Shown here: positions 35,212-46,752 of the stretch, in pieces
How positions within the stretch are numbered: the first letter of the stretch is position 1
How the letters are laid out: the number at the start of each line of letters is the position of its first letter
Assembly (NCBI RefSeq): GCF_010389155.1
Contig: NC_057769.1
Location: 18,104,735 to 18,168,734 of the forward strand
DNA: 64,000 nt
Source: Erigeron canadensis
Lineage: Eukaryota > Streptophyta > Magnoliopsida > Asterales > Asteraceae
Reading direction: 5' to 3'
Program-made: the position numbers and the translations under genes
Notes under the pieces: generated by a model
Seen by the model: the letters and a program-made list of their open reading frames with translations, nothing else
What the model was told of the DNA's origin: nothing
The model's database searches: none

Positions 35212-35228
35212 ATAACAGAAAAGTGATA

Positions 35229-35404
35229 GTTAATATGAAATGTGAAATATGGTTCTTTAATAGCTTAACACCTTTTTTTACATGACAATTATACAGATTA
35301 AGATCGGCATCCTTAGAAATACATATATACATTCACGGGGGTACACATCCGGTATATTCACGTATAAGTTGGCAGTTTGTATAATTATATGGCATATGGT
35401 AAGG
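35229..35404. other. downstream region of kiwellin gene
   Basis: Probably the 3' UTR of the - strand kiwellin gene; AT-rich, no coding sequence. Confidence 0.35.
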
Positions 35405-35968
35405 TTATGCATCTGACCAAGTGATATCTAAGTCTCCCCAATTCGATAGGGATACATTCAAGGCTTTCCAAACAGCTTGAGATGCATCAACAATATTATT
35501 TGGGCACGGAGGCTGATAGCCATGATCATCATCACAACCCATCGTAGAGTCGCACTCATCTACAACCATGGCTTTTACCCTTTTTCCATTACCATTGATT
35601 GTGATAAAATTGTGACACCTATCCCCTCCCTTGTACCATCCAGTCGATAGTGCCACAACCGGAGTCTCGTCAGAGTGATACTGGTTGTCACACTTAGACG
35701 GGCCACTGTCATCACCTCCCTTTTCAAAACTGATAAGTGTGAGGGTAGCCTTTGTTTTGCTTGACACGGGAGGTGAACATGTGTAGGTGATGTAAAACCT
35801 TCCTTCAATGCAACACACATCGTTCTCTATATTGCATTGTGCAGAATGTGATTTTCTTCCTCTAATTCTACCACTTGGCTTGCAAGTTTGAGCATCAATT
35901 TGCTGCGAACTTGAAACCATAATCACGAGCAGTACAAAAATGTACGAACAAACGTTGAAGTTCCTCAT
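35405..35968 (-). CDS. kiwellin / ripening-related secreted protein
   Basis: Single exon, 187 residues. The N-terminus has a short basic start and a hydrophobic core (YIFVLLVIMV), with likely cleavage near QQIDA-QTC, so it should be secreted. The mature part has the kiwellin pattern: CKPSGRIRG, many cysteines (CNIENDVCC), TYTCSPPV, ISFEKGGDDSGPSKCDNQYH, VALSTGWY, RCHNFITI, KAMVVDECDSTMGC, then PPCPNNIVDASQAVWKAL and a WGDLDITW end. Kiwellins are apoplastic defence proteins; one maize member is known to bind a smut fungus chorismate mutase effector. Length and motifs look complete. It is the only intact copy of a local cluster with relics at 25735-33905 and 36690-37229. A TATA-like run lies upstream, near 36045. 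Confidence 0.9.
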   Translation of the reverse strand: MRNFNVCSYIFVLLVIMVSSSQQIDAQTCKPSGRIRGRKSHSAQCNIENDVCCIEGRFYITYTCSPPVSSKTKATLTLISFEKGGDDSGPSKCDNQYHSDETPVVALSTGWYKGGDRCHNFITINGNGKRVKAMVVDECDSTMGCDDDHGYQPPCPNNIVDASQAVWKALNVSLSNWGDLDITWSDA

Positions 35969-36486
35969 AATTGTAGTTCTCTTTTTCCCTTAACTTTACA
36001 CAAGATCTGAATGTTTGATATAGAAATAAGATGGAGATGATTATAAATAATACTAGGCCTTGGTTTGAAAGTTGACCAAATCTTTAATCATAATATATGG
36101 TTAGTCAAATACTTGAAATACTAGTCATTAATTTATGAGGTTCACATATGTTTTTGTTTTGATCTAATGACTGCTAACGTAACATGATTATGGTATCATG
36201 AGCTCATTTGATGTTTTCTTTTTGTAGTCATAATATAAGGCTAAAAGTTAACGTTGTGGTCAAATAATATTTTCAAAAGGCATATAAAATTTGTATACAT
36301 CATGGCGACCATAGAGTTGTCTCTACATTTCTTAATTTTTAGCCAACTGGTATATCTTTCCGGCCAACCTCAACCTGCGAGAGTGCCTTTTGTACGATGG
36401 AAGCACACGAACCGAGTAGATATGAGAATTAATAATACAAAAAGGAAAGGAAAAGAAACATCTATTGACTTCCTATAACCATATTG

Positions 36487-36689
36487 CTCCCTACATCCCA
36501 TATTAAGTGTCATATTTTGACTTTTGAAGTTTTTTCTTTCAACTTTGACCGTAAATATTTGTATATGTGTTGTGTACCATTTGATGTATACTATATGATT
36601 TTAAATATATTTTTCATTGATATAACTTTCGCTGACTACCATATAATACAAACTAAGATATTTACGGTCAAAGTTGAAAGAAAAAAACA
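36487..36689. mobile_element. Stowaway-type MITE, one end missing
   Basis: Starts CTCCCTACATCCC, the Stowaway end motif. Inside, TTTCAACTTTGACCGTAAAT (about 36537) is matched in inverted form by ATTTACGGTCAAAGTTGAAA (about 36659). The outer part of the right arm is absent: sequence passes directly into the inverted kiwellin fragment at ~36690. Related to the MITE at 37774-37988. Confidence 0.6.
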
Positions 36690-36875
36690 TAACGAACGTA
36701 CCGTAAAAGCTATGGTCGAGATGAGTGTGATTTTACAATGGGTTGTGATGAGGATCATGACTATCAACCCCCGTGTCGTAATAACATTGTTGATGCCTCT
36801 AAAGCTGTCTGGAAAGCCTTAGGGGTATCACAAGACAATTGGGGAGATTTAAACATCACTTGGTAAGATGCATAA
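36690..36875 (+). pseudogene. kiwellin pseudogene, inverted C-terminal half
   Basis: The + strand reads TVKAMV, then [35 protein letters not shown] and NWGDLNITW, followed by stops, matching the end of the intact kiwellin. It points opposite to its own N-terminal half (37229-36893, -), so the gene was broken by inversion. A frameshift lies near 36715. Confidence 0.8.
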
Positions 36876-36892
36876 CCGTCTAATACAAACCT

Positions 36893-37229
36893 TGCAACTC
36901 CTGCAAGCTAGAGGGGATGGATAGTGCGACAATAACTGATGTGTTGTCATAGTGGTATTGGTTATCGCACTCGAATGGGCCAACTCCATCCCCTCTTTTT
37001 TGGAAGCTGTTGAGTGTTAGAGACTTAGAGTCGCCTTTGTTTAGGTTGAAACACGTGGGGAGCATGTGTAGGTAGTGTAAAACTTCCCTTTGACGCAACA
37101 TTCTGAGTACTCTTGTGTGTTGCATTTTCCGGAGGAGCTTTTGGCTTGCAGACTAGGGCATTGATAGAACATTCCGACAAGAGAACTACTTCAAGGTATA
37201 TGCACCTATGCCTATTTTCTTCATCATTG
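36893..37229 (-). pseudogene. kiwellin pseudogene, N-terminal half
   Basis: The - strand shows MKKIGIGAY at the likely start, then stops and shifts, CKPKAPPENAT-like and SQNVASKGSFTLPT-like pieces, then GVGPFECDNQYHYDNTSVIV followed by ALS. It ends where the intact protein has TGWY. The segment from TGWY to the KAMV region is missing between the two halves. Confidence 0.75.
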
Positions 37230-37310
37230 TTATTTCTTTCATTTTTAAATTGACACAAGATGTGACTGTTTCATGGAGGATAGGATGTTAGTTAGTATTT
37301 ATAAAAGCAA

Positions 37311-37651
37311 GAACTAATTGCACTTTTGGTCCCTGTGTTATCATACTTTTTGCACCTTTGGTCCAAACATTTCATTCGTTGCATTTTTGGTCCTAAAAGA
37401 GTGACTTTTTCGCAAGAATAGTCCAAACTGACTGTTCAGTCTATTTTCACTGTATTAGATATATATACACACAAGAATGGACCAAACTGACTGTTATGTC
37501 TATTCACAAGAATGGAATTTTGACAGAACCGTCAGTTTGGACCATTCTTGCGAAAACATCACTCTTTTAGACCAAAAATGCAACGAATAAAAAGTTTGGA
37601 CCAAACGTGCAAAAAGTGTGATAACACAGGGATCAAAAATGCAATTAGTTT
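37311..37651. mobile_element. Mutator-like MITE with 9-bp TSD
   Basis: 341-bp fold-back element with long inverted ends: GAACTAATTGCACTTTTGG at the left and the complement of AAACTAATTGCATTTTTG at the right; arms extend over about 125 bp. TAAAAGCAA flanks it at 37302-37310 and 37652-37660. A 9-bp duplication is the Mutator superfamily hallmark. No coding capacity. Confidence 0.8.
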
Positions 37652-37773
37652 TAAAAGCAATTGGTGCAGCTCAAAAGGCAAAGTTTGTGATATTTATGGC
37701 AAGAAGACACTTCTAAAGATATTTTTTTTTTTGGTTTCATGCCTAATGAGACCTACAAATGTATAATATGTTA

Positions 37774-37988
37774 CTCCCTCCGTTCCATTTTAGTTGTCAT
37801 GTTGACTAACTTTGACCGTAAATAACTTTGTTTGTACTATATGTTAGTTGATGAAACTTATATGGACGAAAAGTACATTAAAAACCCAATCCATTTATAT
37901 ATTTTATATCAAGTGTTACATGACACAAACAAAGTTATTTATGATCAATAAAGTTGATCAACATGACAACTAAAATGGGACGGGAGAG
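37774..37988. mobile_element. Stowaway-type MITE
   Basis: 215 bp. Left end CTCCCTCCGTTCCATTTTAG and right end inverted CTCTCCCGTCCCATTTTAG, with TA on both sides (37772-37773, 37989-37990). The arms continue into TTGTCATGTTGA and AACTTTG words. TA duplication plus this end motif indicates Tc1/mariner Stowaway. Confidence 0.85.
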
Positions 37989-38046
37989 TATTTATTTACG
38001 TTTGCTTGGGAAACTTCAGTTTTGTTGTTATTATGGAGGTAAGATC

Positions 38047-41000
38047 TGTTGGTCCCTCGTCCCTCTCACTCACGAACACAAAACAATACACACACTAAAC
38101 TTATCTTCTTATTATTTACAACGTAAGTTTACACGAATATAGTTTTCCAACCGACACAAACTAACCATCATGTCCGTTCACTAATAGGTATGACTTTCTA
38201 ATAGACACAACTTTTCCTAAACGATACTTCCTTTCGCTAACTAACTAACTAACTAACTGGTTAACCGAAAATAACTTTCATTCGGTTGTAGACTTTATTC
38301 TTGACACTTTAGACCCCCTAACTTACACATCGACACTTCCATGGATTGATAAATTAGTATTCAACACTCTTCCCTAATTTATTAATCCACGCCTTTGATT
38401 TCTTCAAGCTTCATCATCTTTATCCTTGAACTTTGGTTTGTTTCCATTTCTTACTTGATCTTTAACACGAATTATGTCTTGAACTTCTTCATTGATTTCA
38501 CTTCTTTCTTCCTTGTCTTGAATCTCAACTTGATCATCCTTGTTAACGTTGTCAGTATTTTCCTTCACTTGTATCATCTCATAGTCTTGAATCTCCAACA
38601 ATGTGTTTCTTGTATTACGATCTTCGTATTTAACTTTCTTGTTTCTTGACTTGTTGTCTTTCTCAATCTTGCTTTCCTTCTGAAATTTTGATGGCATCTC
38701 TCGATGTTTCTTGCATTCGCCATTGTCAACTTTTGGTTCTTCTTCTAGGAGTTTCTTATTCGATAGGACTCCATGGTTCTCTTTCTCAAACTATTCTTTT
38801 TTTTTGTCTTTAACTCTTTTATCTCTTTGCTTGTGCAATCTCTTATCTTCTTCAGGTTCTCTAACTCCTTTTGCATTTGTTTCTTAAACGTAATCTCTCT
38901 ATTTTTCATTTTCTTCTCGAACTCTTGTTTCTACATCTCAAAGTCTTGGAGTAATTCAAACTTCCAAAACTCTTGTTTACTTCTTAAATCACTTTCTATC
39001 TCTGACCTTAGGTCTTCTAATTTTTCTTTTGGAATCTCATTCTTCTCAATGACAATTCCATTCCTTCTCTTCTTTTCTTTTAAGGATGTTGTATCCTCTT
39101 CATCCTTAGTAGTAACCATCAATAACGCTAGTTCGTCATCTTCGAACACAAGGTTTGTTTTTTCTTCTCTAGGGTTTGGTTTTAGACAGTTTGCAACAAA
39201 GTGTCCAAAATCTTGACAATTATAACATTGTACGTCTTTAAGTTGTCTTCTTGGATAGTTTTGATCTCCAGGGCTTTTCTTCCATCTATCGAAACTATCT
39301 TCATTTCTATTATCTCATTAATCTTCCTTGGCCTCTTCCTCGTGTCTAATTACCACCCCTTCCTCTATTGTTCCAATAGTTGCGTTCATAATTTCTGCCA
39401 TTCCCTTGACATGTGAACAACTTTTCACTATTGTCTTCTCCACTTTCTTTTCTAAACTTAAGCCTTTCTTCGTAAGTCTTAAGTTTCCCAATAACCTCCT
39501 CCAATTTTGTTTCCTTAAAAATCAACAACCATTTCAATGGTTGCAACTATTGGTATAAACTTATCTGGTACTGCGTTGAGTAATTTTCGCACTTTCGTTT
39601 GTTCATCAAATGTCAATCCACATGTAGCAGCCTTTGTAATAATGCTCATCATCTTTCCGGCAAATGAATTTATTGATTCATCTTCTTTCATAACGAGTCT
39701 CTCAAATTCTGACTTCAATTGTTGCGAGTGCGCTTGTTGAACATCTTCTGTCCCAACAAATCTGGCCTTTAATGAGTCCCAAATTTGTTTTGCTGTTTCA
39801 CATCCCGCAACTTGCATTTGTAGATCTTCTGGCAATCCTTGAAATAGATACGCGGATGCAGAACTATCTTTCTTTACATCAATCTCCTTTGATGTACTCG
39901 CTTCTTCTAACAAACCCCATACTCCATTTGCCACTAATATCTTCTTCATTCTTATCGCCCATAACGTATAGTTCGTATTGTTTAGAATTGGACATTGATA
40001 GGATGATAACGTATGTCAACAACATGATTGTTGTTTCCATTTTAATCTCCCGCCATATTTTTTCGATTTGATTTTCTTCTAAAACCAAAATTATTCTAAC
40101 AATCGTTGAACTTAACTTTCGTCTAACCACAATAATTCTTCAAACAATTCTAACGTTTTCCTCACGCGAATTGTAATAAGAAAATTCTATATTTTCCTTT
40201 ATCGATTCTTCTACTAGAAATAAAATTAACAAGTATTGGAAAAGGTAACAATAAAACCTGTTAATGTATATTCCTGGGCTTTCACTTATAATTTCGTGGG
40301 CCTCCTTTTGTAGACAACAGTCACGCCCCTTTAGTCCCAATATGAACCGTTCCTTTTATTCCTTTCCCAAATAAAACTGCTTGCTGCTTCTTCCCTTGTT
40401 TCTTACACGTAAATTAGGGCAATAACCCAAACGCTCCTTCTTCTTTCTTCTGATCTTCGGATCAAATGGTGGTGGTGGTTAATCAATGTTTTCTGGTAAT
40501 CTATCTCTCCTTTCTTTCTCTAGCGGTGGTGGCTAAACGGTTTATATGACGGTTACCCTTCTTTTTTCCGACACGGCGGCGACGGTTTCTTTTCTTCTCC
40601 GGCAACAAACGACGGCGGCGGTTTCTTGTTCTTCAGCAACACCGATATGTTTCTCTCTTCTTTCTTTCTGAATTCTTTTCTGTTAATTGATTCCCTGAAT
40701 CAATTTGATCTTAGTCTCTGTCTTCTCTTTCGATCGGTTTCTCTCGATCACTTTTCTCTCGATTGATTCCCTAAATCAAATTGGTTCTCTTCTTACTTGG
40801 AACGATTCCCTGAATCGGCCCTTCTTCTCTGTCTCTCTTCTCTTAAGCGATCCTTCTTGAATCGTTGTTCTCTCTTTTCTCTGGTTCGACCCTTGGCAAC
40901 CCTTGGCTTTGATGCCACTGTTGGTCCCTCGTCCCTCTCACTCACTCACGAACACAAAACAATACACACACTAAACTTATCTTATTATTTACAACGTAGG

Positions 41001-41225
41001 TTTACACATATATAGTTTTCCAACAGACACAAACGAACCATCATGTCCGTTCACTAATAGGTATGACTTTCTAATAGACAACTTTTCCTAAAGGACACTT
41101 CCTTTTATTAACTAACTAGTTAACCGAAAATAACTTTCATTCGGTTGTAGACTTTATTCTTGACACTTTAGACCCCCTAACTTACACATCGACACTTCCA
41201 TGGATTGATAAATTAGTATTCAACA
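38047..41225 (-). mobile_element. TR-GAG (gag-only LTR element), copy 1
   Basis: TSD AGATC at 38042-38046 and 41226-41230. LTRs 38047-38366 and 40919-41225. On the - strand: right LTR, PBS GTGGCATCAAAGCC (40905-40918), a ~0.8-kb leader, a gag ORF with lesions, polypurine AATTAGGGAAGAG next to 38366, left LTR. No protease, integrase or RT. This matches the TR-GAG class: non-autonomous elements keeping only gag. Confidence 0.85.
38404..40060 (-). pseudogene. gag of TR-GAG copy 1
   Basis: The main block 39949-39515 encodes the UBN2-like capsid part (MKKILVANGVWGLLEEASTS; KQIWDSLKARFVGTEDVQQA; FAGKMMSIITKAATCGLTFD). An extra A in an A-run near 39517 (compared with copy 2) shifts the frame. Pieces at 39546-39346, 39149-38931 and 38697-38404 continue with an Arg/Asn/Gly-rich RNA-binding stretch, a CCHC-type knuckle region (CYNCQDFGHF, about 39235-39205) and a Lys/Glu-rich coiled-coil tail. 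Dead in cis. Confidence 0.7.
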
Positions 41226-41316
41226 AGATCTAAGATATATAGACGATCGGCGTTGTCTTTGTCTTGTCACATATCACAAGAATATGAACTAGAATCCATA
41301 TATATATATATATACA

Positions 41317-41564
41317 CTAGCATTGTACCCGCGCGATGCGGCAACGGTTTGGTCATGACGACGACTGGTGGTGGTGACGGCGGTCGTGGTGGTGACGAAC
41401 TATTGTTGGTGGTGGTTGTAAGTAATTGATGTAAACATATAGTAGAGATATTTTAAAAAATAAGGGATTGATGATGTAAATTAATTAATCAAGGGTAAAG
41501 TGGTAATTTTGCATCTAACACTTTTATGAGAGAGAAACCGATAATTATTATAAGATAGTATAGA
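41317..41564 (-). mobile_element. small non-autonomous Helitron
   Basis: Read on the - strand: starts TCTATACTATCTTATAATAA at 41564 and ends with a short hairpin (CCGC...GCGG, about 41341-41328) followed by CTAG at 41320-41317. The host bases are A before and T after, as for Helitron insertion between A and T. 248 bp, no duplication, no ORF. The interior has GGTGGTGGTGACGG-like low complexity. Confidence 0.75.
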
Positions 41565-42362
41565 TATTTGTTTTTTATTTATTTTGATTTTTGTGTTTTT
41601 CATAAAAAACAGTAATAATTAAGAAGTTACATATATTATGTTATCTCATTGTCCTTATTAAAGTTTTTTATAGCATTTATTTTATGTTTTTTTGTTATTT
41701 AGAGACTAGTATTTTTTATTATATTTATATTGTTATAGAGTTAATTTTATGATGATTTGGTATATATTGTTTTATATTTTATCTAATGTGAAATATAGAT
41801 TTATTTTAACGATAATACAGGGTTACGCACGGGTATTGTACTCATTTTTGTTATTGATGTTTTTTATCTTCATTAGTTTTCCTTTTTAAATCATCCGCAA
41901 GAATTGCACCACCTTCAGTAAATGCATATATGTAATGCTGAATTGCTTTTATAGAAACGGAATTACACACACTAGATAAATTAGATGAGCGTGTTTATCT
42001 TCATGAAGTATAACCGCTATGTCATCTTGATAATAGTTAACGGAGAACTATACAAAGTTACAAACATACACACATAATTATAGCTTGTCTATCATGAGGG
42101 TGGAACCTACAAACTATTAGTTGATAGGTCAACTCTTTAAAACCTCATATTCTTTTCAATATTTTTTCCCTCTCTTCACTAAACTAACAAAACTTATTAA
42201 TTGACCTCAGTTAACGTGTACTTATTAATCCCATGTATGTCATCATACGATTCTAAGTGTTAGTGAACCATGAAAGTGGAATGGATATTAAGTTTAGCAA
42301 AATTCTGGCTTAAAGATTTTTTTAGTGTAAACTTTTCCAACCGGCCAGCAACTTTACAATGA
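41565..42362. other. AT-rich intergenic DNA
   Basis: No gene seen; long A/T runs. A GGGTTACGCACGGGTATTG word at about 41820 resembles Helitron-type end sequence but lacks a clear CTRR. Confidence 0.35.
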
Positions 42363-42370
42363 GCTAATAT

Positions 42371-42813
42371 TAGGGGTGTAAACGAGTCAAGCCAGCTCGT
42401 GAAATCCTCGAATTCGATTCGTAAAAAGCTCGTTCGAGCCAAGCTTAAATGAGCTCGAGCCCAATTCAAGCTTAACTGTTGACTCGTTTACTAAACGAGC
42501 TCGAGCTTTGAATTCATAACTCGATTAAGCTCGCGAGCCTAAACGAGCTTTCACATACTAATCGAGCCGAGCATAAACGAGTTTTTTTCACGAACCTCTG
42601 AATCGAGCTTAGTTTTGATCACTTACCTAGCTCAATTTCTAGCCAAACTCAGACTAATTTAGTTTTTTTTGACAAACGAGCCGAGCTTGAGCTTTCTTAA
42701 CAAATCACGAGCCGAGCTCGAGTTCATAAACTATGGCTCGAACGAGCCCGAGCTCCTTAAACGATCTCGAGCTCGATCGAGCTCGGGCTTGACTCGGCTC
42801 GTTTACAGCCCTA
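42371..42813. mobile_element. hAT-type MITE rich in GCTCGAGC words
   Basis: 443 bp. Ends TAGGGGTGTAAACGAG and inverted TAGGGCTGTAAACGAG. GCTAATAT flanks both sides (42363-42370, 42814-42821), an 8-bp TSD typical of hAT. The body is crowded with GAGCTCGAGC/CGAGCC/AAACGAG repeats, giving high self-complementarity. No ORF. Confidence 0.85.
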
Positions 42814-42821
42814 GCTAATAT

Positions 42822-43279
42822 TTGTTTAGTTGTACGTTTTTTTTCAAGGGAAAAAAGATTTTCTACCTATAATCCAAAATCGTTAAGCCATAATTTAACT
42901 AAATCATGTATTTCAATAACTTGATTGCTACATAGCTTAGATCATTGTAAATGAACACCTAAAATGCTGTCATCACAAGTTTCAAAAGAACCAAATTCCA
43001 ACCAAACAAAGATCTAACTTTTGAACTGGACATAGTTGTTTAAGATCGTGTCGACGAGTTCAGTTCTTCAAATTTATCAATCCAAACACATATTTTTATC
43101 ATTTTAAACAATCAAGTGAGACACCGACTTCGATCTTTATTCTAAAACGAAAAGAAAACTTCTATGTGGTTTGAGTTCTACATGATGGTCACAAAACTAA
43201 AATAAGAGAAAATAACCTATAATACAATCGAACATTGCAAGGAATAACTGGCTGTTTTGACACTTCTATTGCAGGGAAA
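42822..43279. other. intergenic DNA
   Basis: AT-rich, no gene or repeat recognised. Confidence 0.35.
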
Positions 43280-43658
43280 TGATACGAACCCACTCCATAA
43301 TAGGCTCGCATCATGCCATAAGCTAAGTGTAGAATTCACTCCCAAAAGCTAGCTCAAAGGAGGAGGAACACCTAGACTTATAAACCACCAACCAATCACA
43401 TACTTGGCCAATGTGGGATCATATCAATACCCCACCCTTTGAGGAGCCAACGTCCTCGTTGGTCACGGCTATGTTGGTCACGGTTGGCACCCTTCTCCTT
43501 GGGTCCAAGCCACCACTCCGAGTGTTAGAACCTCGAAAGGTAGGGCTGGCTCTGATACCAATTGATACGAACCCATCCCATAATAGGCTCGCATCATGCC
43601 ATAAGCTAAGTGTAGAATTCACTCCCAAAAGCTAGCTCAAAGGAGGAGGGAAACCTAG

Positions 43659-46600
43659 TGTTGGTCCCTCGTCCCTCTCACTCACGAACACAAAACAATA
43701 CACACACTAAACTTATCTTCCTATTTCACAACACTTCAACGCACGACGCGTTCTTCTTGTTCTTCACGTTTTTACAAATGGACTTTACATGGTTATTTAT
43801 AATTACCCAATAGGCACATACGAAACAACACACCCTTTCACTAAAGGGTATAACTTTCTAATAGACACATCTATTTCCTAAACGACATGTCCCTTCACTA
43901 ACTAACTGTCTAACCGAAAATAACTTCCATTCGGTTGTAGACTTTATTCTTGACACTTTAGACCCTTAACTTATACATCGACACTTCCATGGATCGATAA
44001 ATTAGTATCCAACACTCCTCCCTAATTTATTAATCCATGTCTTTGATATCTTCAAGCTCCATTATCTTTATCTTTGAATTTTGGGTTGTTTCCATTTTCT
44101 TTGTCTTGATTTATTAACACGAAGTATGTCTCGAACCTTTTTCTTGATTTGACTACTTTCTTCCTTATCTTCAATCTCGACTAGATCATCTTTGTCAACT
44201 TTGTCACTCTCTTTCTTTATTCGTATCATGTCATGATCTTGAATCCTCAACAATGTGTTTCTTGTATCACGATCTTCGTATTCAACTTTCTTGTTTCTTA
44301 ACTTGTTGTCTTTCTCAATCTTGCTTTCCTTATGAAATTTTGATAGCGTCTCTCGATGCTTCTTGCATTCGCCATTGTCATCTCTTGGTTCTTCTTCTCG
44401 ATGTTTCTTTCTTAAAACAACTTCATAGTTTTCTTTCTCAAACCGTTCTCTTTCTGACTTTAACTCTTTGATCTCTTTGCTCGTGCAATCTCTCAACTTC
44501 TTCAGGTTCTCTAACTCCTTTTGCATTTGTTTCTCAAATGTTATCTCCTTATCTTTCATTTTCTTCTTAAATTCTTGTTTCTCCATCTCAAAGTCTTGAA
44601 GCATTTCGAACTTCCAAAACTCTAGTTTACTTCTCAAGTCAGTTTCTATCTCGAACTTCCATTTCTTTTCTTCTTTTCTTTTAAGGATGTTGTATCCTCT
44701 TCATCCTTAGTAGTAACCATCAATAGCGCTGGTTCGTCATCTTCGAACACAAGGTTTGCTTTTTCTTCTCTATGGTTTGGTTTTGGACAATTTGCAGCAA
44801 AGTGTCCAAAATCTTGACAATTATAACATTGTATGTCCTTAAGTTGTCTACTTGGATAGTTTTGATCTCCAGGGCTTTTCTTCCATCGATTGAAACTATC
44901 TTCATTTCTATTATCTCTCATGAATCTTCCTTGGCCTCTTCCTCTTGTTTGATTACCACCTCCTCGTCTATTATTCCCATAGTTGCGTTCATAATTTTTG
45001 CCATTCCCTCGGCGTGTGAACAACAACTTCTCACTATTATCTTCTCCACTCTCTTTTCTAAACTTGAGCCTTTCTTCGTAAGTCTTAAGTTTCCCAATAA
45101 CCTCCTCCAATTTCGCTTCCTTAAAATCAACAACCATTTCAATGGTTGCTACTATTGGTATAAACTTATCTGGTACTGCGTTGAGTAATTTTCGCACTTT
45201 CGTTTGTTCATCAAATGTCAATCCACATGTAGCAGCCTTTGTAATGATGCTCATCATCTTTTCGGCAAATGAATTTATTGATTCATCTTCTTTCATAACG
45301 AATCTCTCAAATTCTGACTTCAATTGTTGCGAGTGCGCTTGTTGTGCGCTTGTTGAACATCTTCTGTCCCAACAAATCTGGTCTTTAATGAGTCCCAAAT
45401 TTGTTTCGCTGTTTCACATCCCGCAACTTGCATTTGCAAATCTTCTGGCAATCCTTGGAATAGATATGCAGATGCAGAACTATCCTTTTTTATATCGATC
45501 TCTTTTGGTGTGCCTGTTCCTTCTACTAAATCCCATATTCCATTTGCCACAAGTATCTTCTTAATTCGTATTGCCCATAACATATAGTTCGTATTGTTTA
45601 GAATTGGACATTGATAGGATGACAACGGTATGGCAACAACATGATTGTTGTTTTCGTTTTAATCTCCCGACATATCCTTTTAATTTGATTTTCTTCTAAA
45701 ACCAAAATAATTCTAACAATCGTTGAACTTAACTTTCGTCTAACCACAATAATTCTTCAAATTTTAAACTTTTCTTTTTGTATTTATTATTCTAACAGTA
45801 AAAAGTAACTAGTATTTAGAAGAATGATAGAACCTGTTATTTGGGCTTTTTAATCTTTGTGGGCTTCGAAAATATGTCACACCCCTTTTAATTCCAATAG
45901 ACTGCCCGTTCCTTTTTTTCTTTTCCCAAAAATAATCACGCTTGTTCCTGTTCCTTCTTTCTTCTTCACGCAATTAGGGCTCCTTTTTTTTTCTTCTTCT
46001 GAACAAACGATGGTGGTGGTTAATCGGTATTACACTTATACAACGGTGGTAGTTTTCTTCCTTTCTTTCTCTTCTGATGATGATGGTTACTATGTTATTT
46101 CTCTTTTCCGGCACGGCAGTGGCGGTTCCTTTTCTTTTCCGGCAACACACGGGCGGCGGTTACTCCCTCGCACAACCGATATGTTTCTCTTTTCTTTTCT
46201 CTTTAATTCAATCTTTACTCAGTCAATTCTTTTCTTTCTCTATTTGCTTTTCTGAATCGATTTTCACTTGATCGGTTATTGATTCCCCTGAATCAATTTT
46301 CTTCTCTGTCCGTCTACTCTAAAATGATTCCTCTTGAATCATTTTCTTCTCTGTGTCTCTTCTTTAAGCGATCCGAACGACCTTGGCTCTGATGCCACTG
46401 TTGGTCCCTCGTCCCTCTCACTCACGAACACAAAACAATACACACACTAAACTTATCTTCTTATTTCACAACACTTCAACGCACGACGCATTCTTGTTCT
46501 TCACGTTTTTACAAATGGACTTTACATGGGTATTTATAATTACCCAATAGACACATACGAAACAACACACCCTTTCACTAAAGGGTATAACTTTCTAATA

Positions 46601-46752
46601 GACACATGTATTTCCTAAACGACATGTCCCTTCACTAACGAACTGTCTAACCGAAAATAACTTCCATTCTGTTGTAGACTTTATTCTTGACACTTTAGAC
46701 GCCTTAACTTATACATCGACACTTCCATGGATTGATAAATTAGTATCGAACA
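43659..46752 (-). mobile_element. TR-GAG, copy 2, inside the TRIM LTR
   Basis: TSD CCTAG at 43654-43658 and 46753-46757. LTRs 43659-44014 and 46399-46752. PBS GTGGCATCAGAGCC (46385-46398). Same layout as copy 1, but with a different TSD and longer LTRs (about 355 versus 307-320 bp), so the two are separate insertions, not a segmental duplication. Confidence 0.85.
44068..45660 (-). pseudogene. gag of TR-GAG copy 2
   Basis: Blocks: 45625-45320 (LSSYQCPILNNTNYMLWAIR, KKILVANGIWDL, UBN2-like); 45398-44646 (250 codons: SEFERFVMKEDESINSFAEK, RRGGGNQTRGRGQGRF, zinc knuckle CYNCQDFGHFAANC); 44637-44068 (189 codons, strongly charged coiled coil). The first break is an 11-bp tandem duplication (GTGCGCTTGTT, about 45335-45357) that copy 1 lacks. 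The second lies near 44640. Apart from these it is well preserved. Confidence 0.75.

Noticed and set aside
42371..42813. Possible CRISPR-like or satellite array because of many GAGCTCG words
   Set aside because: Units are irregular, there are no spacers, and the whole is bounded by hAT-type ends and an 8-bp TSD.
38047..46752. Segmental duplication explaining the two TR-GAG copies
   Set aside because: Each copy has its own perfect and different TSD, LTR lengths differ, and the DNA outside them is unrelated.
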